Of a stretch of 10,836 nucleotides of DNA, positions 1 to 7,287 are shown in pieces. Position 1 is the stretch's first letter, and every line of letters starts with the position of its first letter. The stretch lies in assembly GCA_012270135.1 (NCBI GenBank), contig JAAXIW010000255.1, forward strand, positions 1-10,836, in the 5' to 3' direction. The DNA is from Brevundimonas sp. GTDB taxonomy: Bacteria; Pseudomonadota; Alphaproteobacteria; Caulobacterales; Caulobacteraceae. The position numbers and the translations under genes were made by a program. The notes beneath the pieces were generated by a model. The model saw nothing but the letters and a program-made list of their open reading frames with translations, was not told the DNA's origin and did no database searches.

Positions 1-2
1 CG

Positions 3-761
3 CCGCGTGGGGCCGCGACGCCCGGCGCGGTGGCCGCGGCCCGCCGCCGGCCGGCCCAGGCGCTCGGGCCGGTGGAGGTGAAGGCCCAGCTCGAGGACCG
101 GCGCGACCGCCTGGTCGCCGACATCGCCGGGGCGCCCGCCCGGCGGTCGCGCTGGACCGGCGATCCGGCGCCGACGACGGATGGCGCGCCGCCGGACATC
201 GATCTTGATCCGGCCGCCCGGCCCATCCGGCTTGCGGACCTTCCGCCCTTGAGGGCGTATCGCGCCGCCGCCGGTCGCGCGGAGGCCGACATCGATCTGG
301 CCCGCGCCGGCCGGCGGCCCGACTGGTCGTTCGAGGTCGGTTATTCACGCCGCGACCCGATGTTCGGCGATCTCGTTTCGGTCGGGGCCAGCGTTCGCCT
401 GCCTCTGTTCCAGGCGACGCGGCAGGAGCCGCAGATCGCGGCCCGGTCGGCCGATGCGCGACGCGTGAGCGCCGAGCGGGAGGCTGTCGAGCGCGCTTGG
501 TCGGCGGAGCTTGAAGCCGATCTGGCGCGGTATGCCTCAGCTCGAACGCGCTGGATTCGGGCTCGCGAGGTGGTTCTCCCCAACTTGCGCGAGCGCTCCG
601 ACCTCGAGACTGCCAGCTACGCCGCCGGCTCCGCTGGTCTGGCCGAGATTCTCGACGCCTTCACCGCCCTGGCCAACGCGCGACTCGACGCCCTGGATCG
701 GGAGGCCGAAGTGGCCCGGCTCGCGGTCCAGATCACCCTGACCTACGGGAGCGGCCAATGA
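3..761 (+). CDS. TolC/CusC-like outer-membrane efflux channel, 3' part
   Basis: This is the C-terminal 252 residues of a TolC-family outer-membrane channel, the exit duct of a tripartite metal efflux pump. The reading frame is open to the left edge, so the gene begins outside the window; the in-frame GTG at 30 is not its real start. Visible family features are a long Ala/Arg/Glu-rich helical stretch, the segment RRPDWSFEVGYSRRDP followed by VRLPLF (the outer-membrane beta-strand region, as in CusC-type proteins), and a second long helix ending in a repeat-like AGSAGLAEILDA segment typical of the TolC C-terminal half. Its TGA overlaps the ATG of the adaptor gene in ATGA, so the genes are probably co-translated. 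Substrate specificity is inferred from the downstream CusB/CusA genes, not from this protein itself. A signal peptide or lipobox cannot be checked. Confidence 0.88.
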   Translation, partial: PRGAATPGAVAAARRRPAQALGPVEVKAQLEDRRDRLVADIAGAPARRSRWTGDPAPTTDGAPPDIDLDPAARPIRLADLPPLRAYRAAAGRAEADIDLARAGRRPDWSFEVGYSRRDPMFGDLVSVGASVRLPLFQATRQEPQIAARSADARRVSAEREAVERAWSAELEADLARYASARTRWIRAREVVLPNLRERSDLETASYAAGSAGLAEILDAFTALANARLDALDREAEVARLAVQITLTYGSGQ

Positions 762-2236
762 TCCGTCTTGAACGCAATCATCTGCGATGGGCCGCCGCCG
801 CGGTCGGCCTGATCATCCTCGGCGCCGGCGTCGGCTTCGGGCTCTCCCGCTTGAGTTCGGATCGTGCGGCGTCGACCGGAGCCGCCTCTGGCGACCGCGA
901 GGTGCTCTACTGGTACGATCCGATGGTCCCGGACCAGAAGTTCGACCGGCCGGGCAAGTCGCCCTTCATGGACATGGACCTGGTCCCCCGGTACGCCGAC
1001 GAGGCCGCTGGTGCCGGCGTCCGCATCGACCCCGCCCTGGTTCAGTCGCTCGGGGCCCGCTTCGCCACGGTCCGGCGAGGGACGCTGGAGGGCGACGTCG
1101 CCGCCACCGCTGTGGTCGAATTCAACGACCGCGACGTGGCCATCGTCCAGGCGCGCGCCTCCGGCTTTGTCGAACGCGTTTACGATCATGCGCCCGGCGA
1201 TGTTATCCGGGCCGGAGCCCCCCTGGCGGATCTGCTCGTGCCTGAGTGGGGCGGAGCCCAGATCGAATACCTCGCCGTCCGACGGACGGCCGATGCGCCC
1301 CTGATCGCCGCGGCGCGCCAGCGCCTGATCCTCCTGGGCATGCCCGAGAGCCTCGTTTCCACAGTTGAGCGAACGGGGCGCCCGCGGACCACGGTGACGG
1401 TGTCCAGTCCCATTGGCGGGGCCGTCCAGACGCTGGGCGTGAGGAGGGGGATGAGCGTGGCCGCCGGGACGACCCTGGCCGAGGTCAATGGCCTTTCGAC
1501 CGTATGGCTCAACGCCGCCATACCGGAAGCCATGGCCGGGTCTCTTCGCATAGGCCGTTCCGTCGATGTGACGCTGGCGGCGTTTCCCGGGGAACGGATG
1601 ACGGGGCGGCTGATCGCCCTGTTGCCGGCGGTGGCGGAAGACAGCCGCACCCTGACGGCCCGGATCGAGATGGCCAATCGCGGGGGACGCCTGCGGCCCG
1701 GCATGTACGGACAGATCGTCTTCGGCGGCGGGACCGAAGCCACCCTGCTCGTCCCCTCCGAGGCCGTGATCCGGACGGGTCAACGGACCCTCGTCATGCT
1801 CGCCCTGGAAGGCGGCCGCTATCAGCCGGCGGAAGTCAGGCTCGGCCGGGAAGCCGGCGGCCAGACGCAAATCCTCGCGGGCCTGAACGAAGGCGAGCGC
1901 GTGGTGGCGTCGGGCCAGTTCCTGCTGGATTCCGAGGCCAGCCTGTCCGGCGTCGAAGCGCGTAGTCTCGACCAGGCCGGCGGCGACTCCCGTCCGGCCG
2001 CCGGGGCGGCCATACATCGGGCCAGCGGACGGGTTCAGGCGATCGGGAACGGGACGATCACCCTTGCCCATGGACCGGTGCCCGCGCTGCAATGGCCGGC
2101 GATGACCATGACCTTCAAGGTTCCACGGACGGTCGATCCCAATGTGTCGGTCGGCGACCAGGTCGCCTTCACCTTCGACATGGCGGGCGGCGAGCCGACG
2201 GTGCGAAACCTGACCCGCCAGGGGGCCGCCCGATGA
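758..2236 (+). CDS. cusB: CusB-like RND periplasmic adaptor with fused C-terminal CusF domain
   Basis: This 492-residue membrane fusion protein links the inner-membrane pump to the outer-membrane channel and receives Cu(I)/Ag(I) in the periplasm. An N-terminal hydrophobic anchor (about 11-29) has no lipobox cysteine. A heavy-metal-binding segment follows (about 49-78), in which M56, M71 and M73 have the spacing (+15, +17) of the three metal-binding methionines of E. coli CusB. Barrel-sandwich/lipoyl and beta-barrel adaptor regions occupy about 100-400 (for example ASGFVERVY and SPIGGAVQTLGVRRGMSV). Residues about 420-490 form a CusF-type domain with H438, W446, M449 and M451. The start is ATG 758 behind GGGAG (747-751); it overlaps the upstream stop by ATGA, and the stop overlaps the next ATG the same way. 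The fused CusF domain is absent from E. coli CusB but known in other bacteria. Confidence 0.93.
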   Translation: MIRLERNHLRWAAAAVGLIILGAGVGFGLSRLSSDRAASTGAASGDREVLYWYDPMVPDQKFDRPGKSPFMDMDLVPRYADEAAGAGVRIDPALVQSLGARFATVRRGTLEGDVAATAVVEFNDRDVAIVQARASGFVERVYDHAPGDVIRAGAPLADLLVPEWGGAQIEYLAVRRTADAPLIAAARQRLILLGMPESLVSTVERTGRPRTTVTVSSPIGGAVQTLGVRRGMSVAAGTTLAEVNGLSTVWLNAAIPEAMAGSLRIGRSVDVTLAAFPGERMTGRLIALLPAVAEDSRTLTARIEMANRGGRLRPGMYGQIVFGGGTEATLLVPSEAVIRTGQRTLVMLALEGGRYQPAEVRLGREAGGQTQILAGLNEGERVVASGQFLLDSEASLSGVEARSLDQAGGDSRPAAGAAIHRASGRVQAIGNGTITLAHGPVPALQWPAMTMTFKVPRTVDPNVSVGDQVAFTFDMAGGEPTVRNLTRQGAAR

Positions 2237-5200
2237 TCGCCGCCGTCATCCGCGCCTCGGTCAGGGCCAGGATCTTCGTCCTGCTGGCCGCGCTGGCGCT
2301 TCTCATGGGCGGGGTTTGGGCGGTGCGCAGCACGCCGGTCGACGCCCTGCCGGACCTGTCCGACGTCCAGGTCATCATCCGCACGGCCTATCCGGGCCAG
2401 GCGCCTCAGATCGTCGAGAACCAGGTTACCTACCCCTTGGCGACGACCATGCTGTCGGTGCCGGGCGCCCGCACGGTGAGGGGCTATTCGTTCCTGGGCG
2501 ACAGCTATGTCTACGTCCTGTTCGACGAGGGAACCGACCTCTACTGGGCCCGCTCGCGCGTTCTGGAGTACCTCAGCCAGGTGCAGGCCCGGTTGCCGGC
2601 GACGGCGAGGCCGGCCTTGGGGCCGGACGCGACCGGCGTGGGCTGGATCTACGAATACGCCCTGATCGACCGGACCGGGCAGCACGACCTGGCGCAGCTC
2701 CGCAGTCTGCAGGACTGGTTCCTGCGCTACGAGCTGCAGACGGTCCCCGGCGTGGCCGAGGTCGCCACCATCGGCGGCATGGTCCGGCAATATCAGGTGG
2801 TTCTCGACCCGGCGAAGCTCGCCGCCCTCGGAGTGACCCATCAACAGGTGGTGGAGGCCATTAGGAGGGGCAACGCCGAGGCCGGAGGCTCCGTGCTGGA
2901 GCTGGCGGAAACGGAATACATGGTCCGGGCCAATGGCTATCTGACGAGCCTCGACGACTTTCGCGCCGTCCCGATCCGTACGGCGGCCCGCGGCGTGCCG
3001 GGCCAACTCGCCGAGGTCTCCACCGTCCAGAGCGGGCCGGAGATGCGCCGGGGGATCGCCGCACTCAACGGCCAGGGCGAGGTGGGCGGCGGGGTGGTGA
3101 TCCTGCGGTCCGGCGGCAATGCACGGTCCGTCATCACGGCGGTGCGTGACCGGCTCGAAACGCTGAAAGCGGGCCTGCCGCCGGGCGTGGAGGTGGTTCC
3201 GGTCTACGACCGGTCCGAACTCATCGACCGTGCCGTTGAGAACCTCAGCGTCAAATTGCTCGAGGAATTCATCGTCGTAGCCCTCGTTTGCGGGCTGTTC
3301 CTGTGGCACGCCCGATCAGCGCTGGTCGCGATCCTGACATTGCCGCTCGGCGTGCTCGCGGCCTTCATCCTGATGCACCTGCAAGGGATCAACGCCAACA
3401 TCATGTCGCTGGGCGGCATCGCCATCGCCATCGGCGCCATGGTCGACGCGGCCGTGGTCATGATCGAAAACGCCCACAAGCACATCGAGCGCTGGGAACA
3501 CGATCACCCGGATGTCCGGCTGACCGGCGAGGCCCGCTGGCGGGTGAGCACCGACGCCGCCGTCGAGGTCGGGCCGGCGCTGTTTCTCAGTCTGGTGATC
3601 ATCACCCTGTCCTTCGTTCCGGTGTTCACCCTCCAAGCTCAGGAGGGGCGGCTTTTCTCCCCCCTGGCCTTCACCAAGAGCTACGCCATGGGAGCGGCGG
3701 CCATCCTTTCCGTCACCCTGGTCCCGGTGTTGATGGGCTTTCTCATCCGCGGCCGCATTCCGGCCGAACAGAGCAATCCGATCAACCGCGCGCTTGTTTA
3801 TGTCTACAGGCGGCCGCTCGACTGGGTGTTGCGTCGTCCGCGGGCGACGCTGCTGATCGCCCTGGCCGCCTTCGCCACCGCCGCATGGCCGTTGAGCCAG
3901 CTGGGCGGAGAGTTCATGCCGTCCATGGACGAGGGCGATCTGCTGTACATGCCCACCGCCCTGCCGGGCCTGTCGGCCGCCAAGGCGTCGGAGCTTCTCC
4001 AGCAGACCGACCGGATGATCGCGACGGTGCCGGAGGTCGAGAGCGTGTTCGGCAAGGCCGGCCGCGCGAACACGGCCACCGACCCTGCCCCGCTGGTGAT
4101 GTTCGAGACGACCATCCGCTTCAAGCCCCGGAACCAGTGGCGCCGCGGCATGACCCCGGAGAGATTGGTCGAGGAGCTGGACCGGGCCGTGCAGGTTCCC
4201 GGTCTGACCAATGTCTGGGTGCCGCCGATCCGCAATCGGATCGACATGCTTGCGACCGGCATCAAGAGCCCCATCGGGGTCAAGGTCTCCGGCGCGGACC
4301 TGGCCGAGATCGACCGCATCGCCCAGCACGTCGCCGGAGTCGCCAGTGATGTTCCGGGCGTCAGTTCCGCCTTCGCCGAGCGGCTGACCGGCGGTCGCTA
4401 CATCGACGTCGACATCGATCGATTGGCGGCCGGGCGATACGGCCTCAACATCGCCGATGTCCAGGCCATCGTGTCGGGCGCGATTGGCGGGGAGACGATC
4501 GGTCAAACCGTCGAGGGGGTGGCCCGTTATCCGATCAGCGTGCGCTATCCGCGCGAGATCCGGGACAGCCTGGCGGAGCTCAACGCCCTGCCGATCCTGA
4601 CGCCGTCGGGCCAGCAGATCACCCTGGGCTCGGTCGCGGTGCTGGATGTCGCGGACGGTCCGCCGATGCTGAAATCGGAGAACGGCCGGCCGAGCACCTG
4701 GGTCTACATCGATGTGCGCGGCCGCGATCTGGCCTCTGTGGTTGAAGACTTGCAGACCGCCGTGACGGACGAAGTGGAGCTGACGCCTGGCGTCAGCATC
4801 GCCTACTCCGGGCAGTTCGAATATCTCCAGCGGGCGGCCGAGCGGCTGAAGATCGTCGTGCCCGCGACCCTGGCGATCATCTTCCTGCTGCTTTATCTGA
4901 CCTTCGGCCGGCTGGACGAAGCGGCCCTGATCATGGCGACCCTGCCGTTCGCCCTGACCGGCGGCGTCTGGGCGCTCTATCTGCTGGGCTACCACCAGTC
5001 TGTGGCGACCTCGGTCGGCTTCATCGCCCTGGCGGGACTGTCCGCCGAATTCGGCGTGGTGATGCTGATCTATCTGAAGCAGGCGCTGAAGGCCCGGGGG
5101 GACGATCCGGAGCCCGCCGCGGTCGAGGCGGCGGTGCGGGAGGGCGCACTGTTGCGCGTCCGGCCCAAGGCCATGACCGTGGCGGTCATTCTCGCCGGTC

Positions 5201-5382
5201 TGTTCCCGATCCTGATCGGCCATGGAGCCGGGTCGGAAATCATGACCCGGATCGCCGCGCCGGTCATCGGCGGCATGCTGACGGCGCCTTTGCTGTCCAT
5301 GCTCGTTATCCCCGCAGGCTATCTGCTGCTTCGGCGGCGCCGACGCGGTCCTGTCCTTTCAACCCAAGGAGACTCCCAATGA
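2233..5382 (+). CDS. cusA: CusA-like heavy-metal RND efflux pump (Cu(I)/Ag(I))
   Basis: This 1049-residue inner-membrane proton-driven pump is the transport subunit of the tripartite system. Its length and sequence match the HME-RND family throughout. Counting from ATG 2233, the methionines at the E. coli CusA substrate positions fall at the same numbers: M573 (LLYMPT), M623 (LVMFET) and M672 (RIDMLATG). The proton-relay acids D405 (GAMVDAAVVMIEN) and E939 (AEFGVVM) are also in register. The relay lysine is K979 in RVRPKAMTVAV, compared with K984 in E. coli, because of a shorter preceding loop. The start is set by this register, by AGGGGG at 2220-2225 and by the ATGA overlap with the adaptor stop. 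In-frame extension to ATG 2092 would add 47 residues read from the adaptor's CusF-domain region and is unlikely. Cu/Ag specificity rests on the methionine triad; Zn/Co-type HME pumps lack it. Confidence 0.96.
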   Translation: MIAAVIRASVRARIFVLLAALALLMGGVWAVRSTPVDALPDLSDVQVIIRTAYPGQAPQIVENQVTYPLATTMLSVPGARTVRGYSFLGDSYVYVLFDEGTDLYWARSRVLEYLSQVQARLPATARPALGPDATGVGWIYEYALIDRTGQHDLAQLRSLQDWFLRYELQTVPGVAEVATIGGMVRQYQVVLDPAKLAALGVTHQQVVEAIRRGNAEAGGSVLELAETEYMVRANGYLTSLDDFRAVPIRTAARGVPGQLAEVSTVQSGPEMRRGIAALNGQGEVGGGVVILRSGGNARSVITAVRDRLETLKAGLPPGVEVVPVYDRSELIDRAVENLSVKLLEEFIVVALVCGLFLWHARSALVAILTLPLGVLAAFILMHLQGINANIMSLGGIAIAIGAMVDAAVVMIENAHKHIERWEHDHPDVRLTGEARWRVSTDAAVEVGPALFLSLVIITLSFVPVFTLQAQEGRLFSPLAFTKSYAMGAAAILSVTLVPVLMGFLIRGRIPAEQSNPINRALVYVYRRPLDWVLRRPRATLLIALAAFATAAWPLSQLGGEFMPSMDEGDLLYMPTALPGLSAAKASELLQQTDRMIATVPEVESVFGKAGRANTATDPAPLVMFETTIRFKPRNQWRRGMTPERLVEELDRAVQVPGLTNVWVPPIRNRIDMLATGIKSPIGVKVSGADLAEIDRIAQHVAGVASDVPGVSSAFAERLTGGRYIDVDIDRLAAGRYGLNIADVQAIVSGAIGGETIGQTVEGVARYPISVRYPREIRDSLAELNALPILTPSGQQITLGSVAVLDVADGPPMLKSENGRPSTWVYIDVRGRDLASVVEDLQTAVTDEVELTPGVSIAYSGQFEYLQRAAERLKIVVPATLAIIFLLLYLTFGRLDEAALIMATLPFALTGGVWALYLLGYHQSVATSVGFIALAGLSAEFGVVMLIYLKQALKARGDDPEPAAVEAAVREGALLRVRPKAMTVAVILAGLFPILIGHGAGSEIMTRIAAPVIGGMLTAPLLSMLVIPAGYLLLRRRRRGPVLSTQGDSQ
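5366..5371 (+). promoter_or_regulatory. Ribosome binding site of the CusF-like lipoprotein
   Basis: AAGGAG lies 7 bases before ATG 5379, inside the last codons of cusA. It fixes the lipoprotein start and is the strongest Shine-Dalgarno within the overlapping operon. This suggests that the small chaperone can be translated at a higher rate than the pump. Confidence 0.7.
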
Positions 5383-5747
5383 AATACCCAATGATCCTGG
5401 CGGCTGCCATGACCGTCGGCCTGGCGGCCTGCGGTCAGCCGGAAGAGACGCCGGCCACGACCGAAGCCGCGCCGGCGGGCTCGGCCGACATGGCGACCAT
5501 GCCGATGACGTCTGACGCCCCTGCGCAGACCGGCGCCGGGACGGGCACGATCACCGCGGTCGATGCAGCCGCGGGCACGATCACCATCGAACATGGCCCC
5601 ATTCCCGGCGTCGGCTGGCCGGCGATGACCATGCGCTTCGCCGCCTCCCCCACCATCGTGGAAGCCGCCAGCACGGGCGAACGCGTTGAGTTCGACGTCT
5701 CGGTCCGGGACGGCGTCAACGAGATCACGGCCATCCGCCCGGAGTGA
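5379..5747 (+). CDS. cusF: CusF-like periplasmic copper/silver-binding lipoprotein
   Basis: This 122-residue protein is the likely periplasmic metallochaperone that hands Cu(I)/Ag(I) to the CusBA pump. The N-terminus is a lipoprotein signal with lipobox LAAC (C18). It is followed by a Pro/Ala/Thr-rich linker containing M38, M41 and M43. A CusF beta-barrel domain occupies about 52-122. H72, W80, M83 and M85 have exactly the spacing (+8, +11, +13) of the E. coli CusF site H36/W44/M47/M49, which includes the Trp that caps the metal. E. coli CusF is soluble and encoded between cusC and cusB; here it is a predicted lipoprotein after cusA. It overlaps the cusA stop by ATGA and is the second CusF domain in the operon. 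Residue Asp19 (inner-membrane retention) is absent, with Gly19 instead, so sorting to the outer membrane is possible. Confidence 0.9.
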   Translation: MKYPMILAAAMTVGLAACGQPEETPATTEAAPAGSADMATMPMTSDAPAQTGAGTGTITAVDAAAGTITIEHGPIPGVGWPAMTMRFAASPTIVEAASTGERVEFDVSVRDGVNEITAIRPE

Positions 5748-5754
5748 TGTCCGC

Positions 5755-5792
5755 ACCGGTCCGCTGCGCCGAATGCCGCGTAGCGGACCGGT
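5755..5792 (+). terminator. Strong hairpin after the cus operon (terminator-like or mRNA-stabilising)
   Basis: A perfect 11-base inverted repeat, ACCGGTCCGCT (5755-5765) and AGCGGACCGGT (5782-5792), can extend inward by four more pairs including one G-U, leaving a loop of about 8 bases. It starts 8 bases after the lipoprotein stop. No T-tract follows, so it is not a canonical Rho-independent terminator. It could instead protect the 3' end of the cus mRNA or lower expression of the small downstream gene. Confidence 0.45.
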
Positions 5793-5832
5793 CGCTCAGA
5801 GCGATCCAGGCGAAGCAGGGCGAAGGTTTCGC
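5792..5832 (+). promoter_or_regulatory. Two further short hairpins in the leader of the small membrane gene
   Basis: TCGCT-CAG-AGCGA (5792-5804) and GCGAA-GGT-TTCGC (5820-5832) are perfect 5-base stems with 3-base loops. They stand directly after the large hairpin and 12 bases before the Shine-Dalgarno of the 41-residue gene. They may form a structured leader. No promoter boxes were recognised between them. Short stems are common in GC-rich DNA, so this is tentative. Confidence 0.3.
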
Positions 5833-5857
5833 GTTCTCGTCTTGAAGGAGGCCCGCC

Positions 5858-5983
5858 ATGATGAACGGCACGATGTGCGCCGGCTGGATGATGGGCGGCA
5901 TGGGGCTGATCGGAGTCCTGGTCGTCATAACCCTGGTTCTGGCCATAGCCGCCCTCGCCAAATTCCTGTTCAGGAGGCGGTGA
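5858..5983 (+). CDS. Small Met-rich single-span membrane protein (41 aa), hypothetical
   Basis: This is a short gene of unknown function, likely part of the copper module. The ATG at 5858 is preceded by GAAGGAGG (5844-5851) at good spacing, and the frame closes with TGA. The N-terminal 15 residues contain six Met (M1, M2, M6, M11, M12, M15), C7 and W10, so an exposed Met/Cys/Trp cluster could bind Cu(I)/Ag(I). Residues about 17-34 form one transmembrane helix, and the tail KFLFRRR should stay in the cytoplasm, placing the Met-rich end in the periplasm. It resembles the N-terminal half of small SHOCT-type proteins but lacks the SHOCT part. It lies 110 bases after the cusF-like gene on the same strand, followed by about 200 bases with no supported gene. 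Function is inferred only from composition and position; translation itself looks likely. Confidence 0.68.
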   Translation: MMNGTMCAGWMMGGMGLIGVLVVITLVLAIAALAKFLFRRR

Positions 5984-6186
5984 TAGCCACGGCGGCCAGG
6001 ACAAACCGATCGTGATCGCCACCGGTTCGACCGAGTCTATCGGCCGGCCCGCACCGCAAGGCTGGCGATGTCTGTCGCGTGCTCGGATTTTCGAGCCGCA
6101 GAACCGTCCGCTCCTCGCGACCGCCGAGTTCACGACAGCTGACGACGATGACCGCTTGTCGGGGCCCGGCTGTTGGGCGACTCGTC

Positions 6187-7200
6187 TTACAGGCCACCGA
6201 CCACCAACCCGATCACAAGCGCGGCAAGCAGCGAGCCGGTGGCGACGGTAATGCGCAGAACCCGAGGATCAAAGCCCGTCACGCGGGATCTTGCGGTCTT
6301 TCCAAACCGGCCGCGCGGACCTCGGTCTTCTGATATCGGGCCGAACAGAATGTCAGGTCCGGTGGAACTGGTGTCCTCCGCGATCTGCGGATCGTAGGCG
6401 GATCTGGCGAGGTAGCGATCAAGCCAGCCCGGAACGATCATACCGCCAAGGATCGCCTGGATGGTGGTCCATCCGAGCCACACTTCGCGTTTGGGAGAGC
6501 TCGCTGCGCGCACGATCTGCTCCGCGACGCCTTCGGGTTGATAGACTTGACCGACCGGTCGATGGCGGTGGGACATGTGCGTTCTCGACCAGTCGAACTG
6601 CGGGGTGTTGACGGCCGGCAGCTGGACCATGGTCAGGCGGACACGGCTGCCGCGCCGTCGGAGTTCGCAGCGCAGGGAATCGGTAAAGCCCCGCACGGCG
6701 AACTTGGCGCCGCAGTAGGGGGCTTGGAGAGGGATCGCCCGGTAGGACAAGGCCGACCCCACCTGCACGATGACCCCTTGATCGGCGCGACGCATGTGCT
6801 TCAGCGCGGCGAGCGAGCCATGCACCGCGCCGAGGTAGGTGACCTGTGTCACCCGGAGGAACTCCTCCGGCGGAATCTCATCGGCCGGCCCGAAAACCGT
6901 GGTCATCGCGTTGTTCACCCAGACATCGATCCGCCCCCAATGCTCGACGACCTGATCGGCGGCATATGCCACTGCGGCGGCATCGGCGACATCGACGGCG
7001 ATCACGAGCGCCTCGCCGCCTGCGGTCTCGACATCCTGCTTCGCACCCTCAAGCCCGGGCTCGCTCCGGGCCAGCAGCGCGACAGCCCACCCGCGAAGCG
7101 CGAAGGCGACCGCCGTGGCGCGCCCGACGCCGGCGGAAGCGCCCGTAACGGCCACGACGGGGCGGCCTGGCTGCAGTGAACTGCGGGCGGATGCAGGCAA
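6187..7200 (-). CDS. Classical SDR-family oxidoreductase with C-terminal membrane helix
   Basis: This 337-residue short-chain dehydrogenase/reductase presumably uses NAD(P)H; its substrate is unknown. The Rossmann motif TGASAGVG is at 19-26, with R45 after beta-2 (suggesting NADP preference), D70 after beta-3, the NNA motif at 96-98, and catalytic S149, Y162 and K166 (YCGAK). Classical SDRs are about 250 residues; here about 80 extra residues follow and end in a hydrophobic segment (about 314-337, rich in Leu/Val/Gly), a likely membrane anchor. The first start in the frame is TTG (7198-7200), just after an in-frame stop, with only a weak GGA upstream; the internal GTG at residue 16 would leave almost nothing before the nucleotide motif. 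The gene is convergent with the copper genes and divergent from the epimerase fusion. SDRs of this layout are common in bacteria. Confidence 0.9.
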   Translation of the reverse strand: MPASARSSLQPGRPVVAVTGASAGVGRATAVAFALRGWAVALLARSEPGLEGAKQDVETAGGEALVIAVDVADAAAVAYAADQVVEHWGRIDVWVNNAMTTVFGPADEIPPEEFLRVTQVTYLGAVHGSLAALKHMRRADQGVIVQVGSALSYRAIPLQAPYCGAKFAVRGFTDSLRCELRRRGSRVRLTMVQLPAVNTPQFDWSRTHMSHRHRPVGQVYQPEGVAEQIVRAASSPKREVWLGWTTIQAILGGMIVPGWLDRYLARSAYDPQIAEDTSSTGPDILFGPISEDRGPRGRFGKTARSRVTGFDPRVLRITVATGSLLAALVIGLVVGGL

Positions 7201-7242
7201 GCTTGTTTCGTCCGATCAAGTGCAGGTGAACAGAGACAAGGG

Positions 7243-7256
7243 TTGAGAAAACTCAA
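7243..7256. promoter_or_regulatory. Small palindrome, possible operator
   Basis: TTGAG-AAAA-CTCAA is a perfect 5-base inverted repeat around an AT spacer, 43 bases upstream of the SDR start codon and 32 bases left of the candidate stress promoter. Its AT-rich centre stands out in GC-rich DNA and would suit a dimeric regulator. No known regulator box was recognised. Confidence 0.25.
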
Positions 7257-7287
7257 ACGTCCATCAGTCTTCATTCGATCCCACAGG

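Noticed and set aside
30..32. GTG 30 as the start of the channel gene
   Set aside because: The frame is open to the window edge, and a TolC protein needs the missing N-terminal half.
758..850. Lipoprotein signal on the CusB-like adaptor
   Set aside because: The N-terminal hydrophobic stretch contains no cysteine, so it is a membrane anchor or cleaved signal rather than a lipobox.
2092..2232. Longer start for the cusA-like gene at ATG 2092
   Set aside because: The extra 47 residues would come from the CusF-domain coding region of the adaptor in another frame. ATG 2233 has a ribosome binding site and gives exact register with E. coli CusA.
743..5223. Long open frames on the minus strand opposite the cusB- and cusA-like genes (up to about 635 residues)
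   Set aside because: They are mirror frames of GC-rich coding DNA. Their translations are low-complexity (rich in Gly, Arg, His, Asp, Gln) and show no family motif, while the plus strand carries complete, recognisable proteins.
5984..6186. Possible gene remnant between the small Met-rich gene and the SDR
   Set aside because: Several short frames cross it, but none has a start signal or recognisable sequence. No convincing bidirectional terminator was found either.
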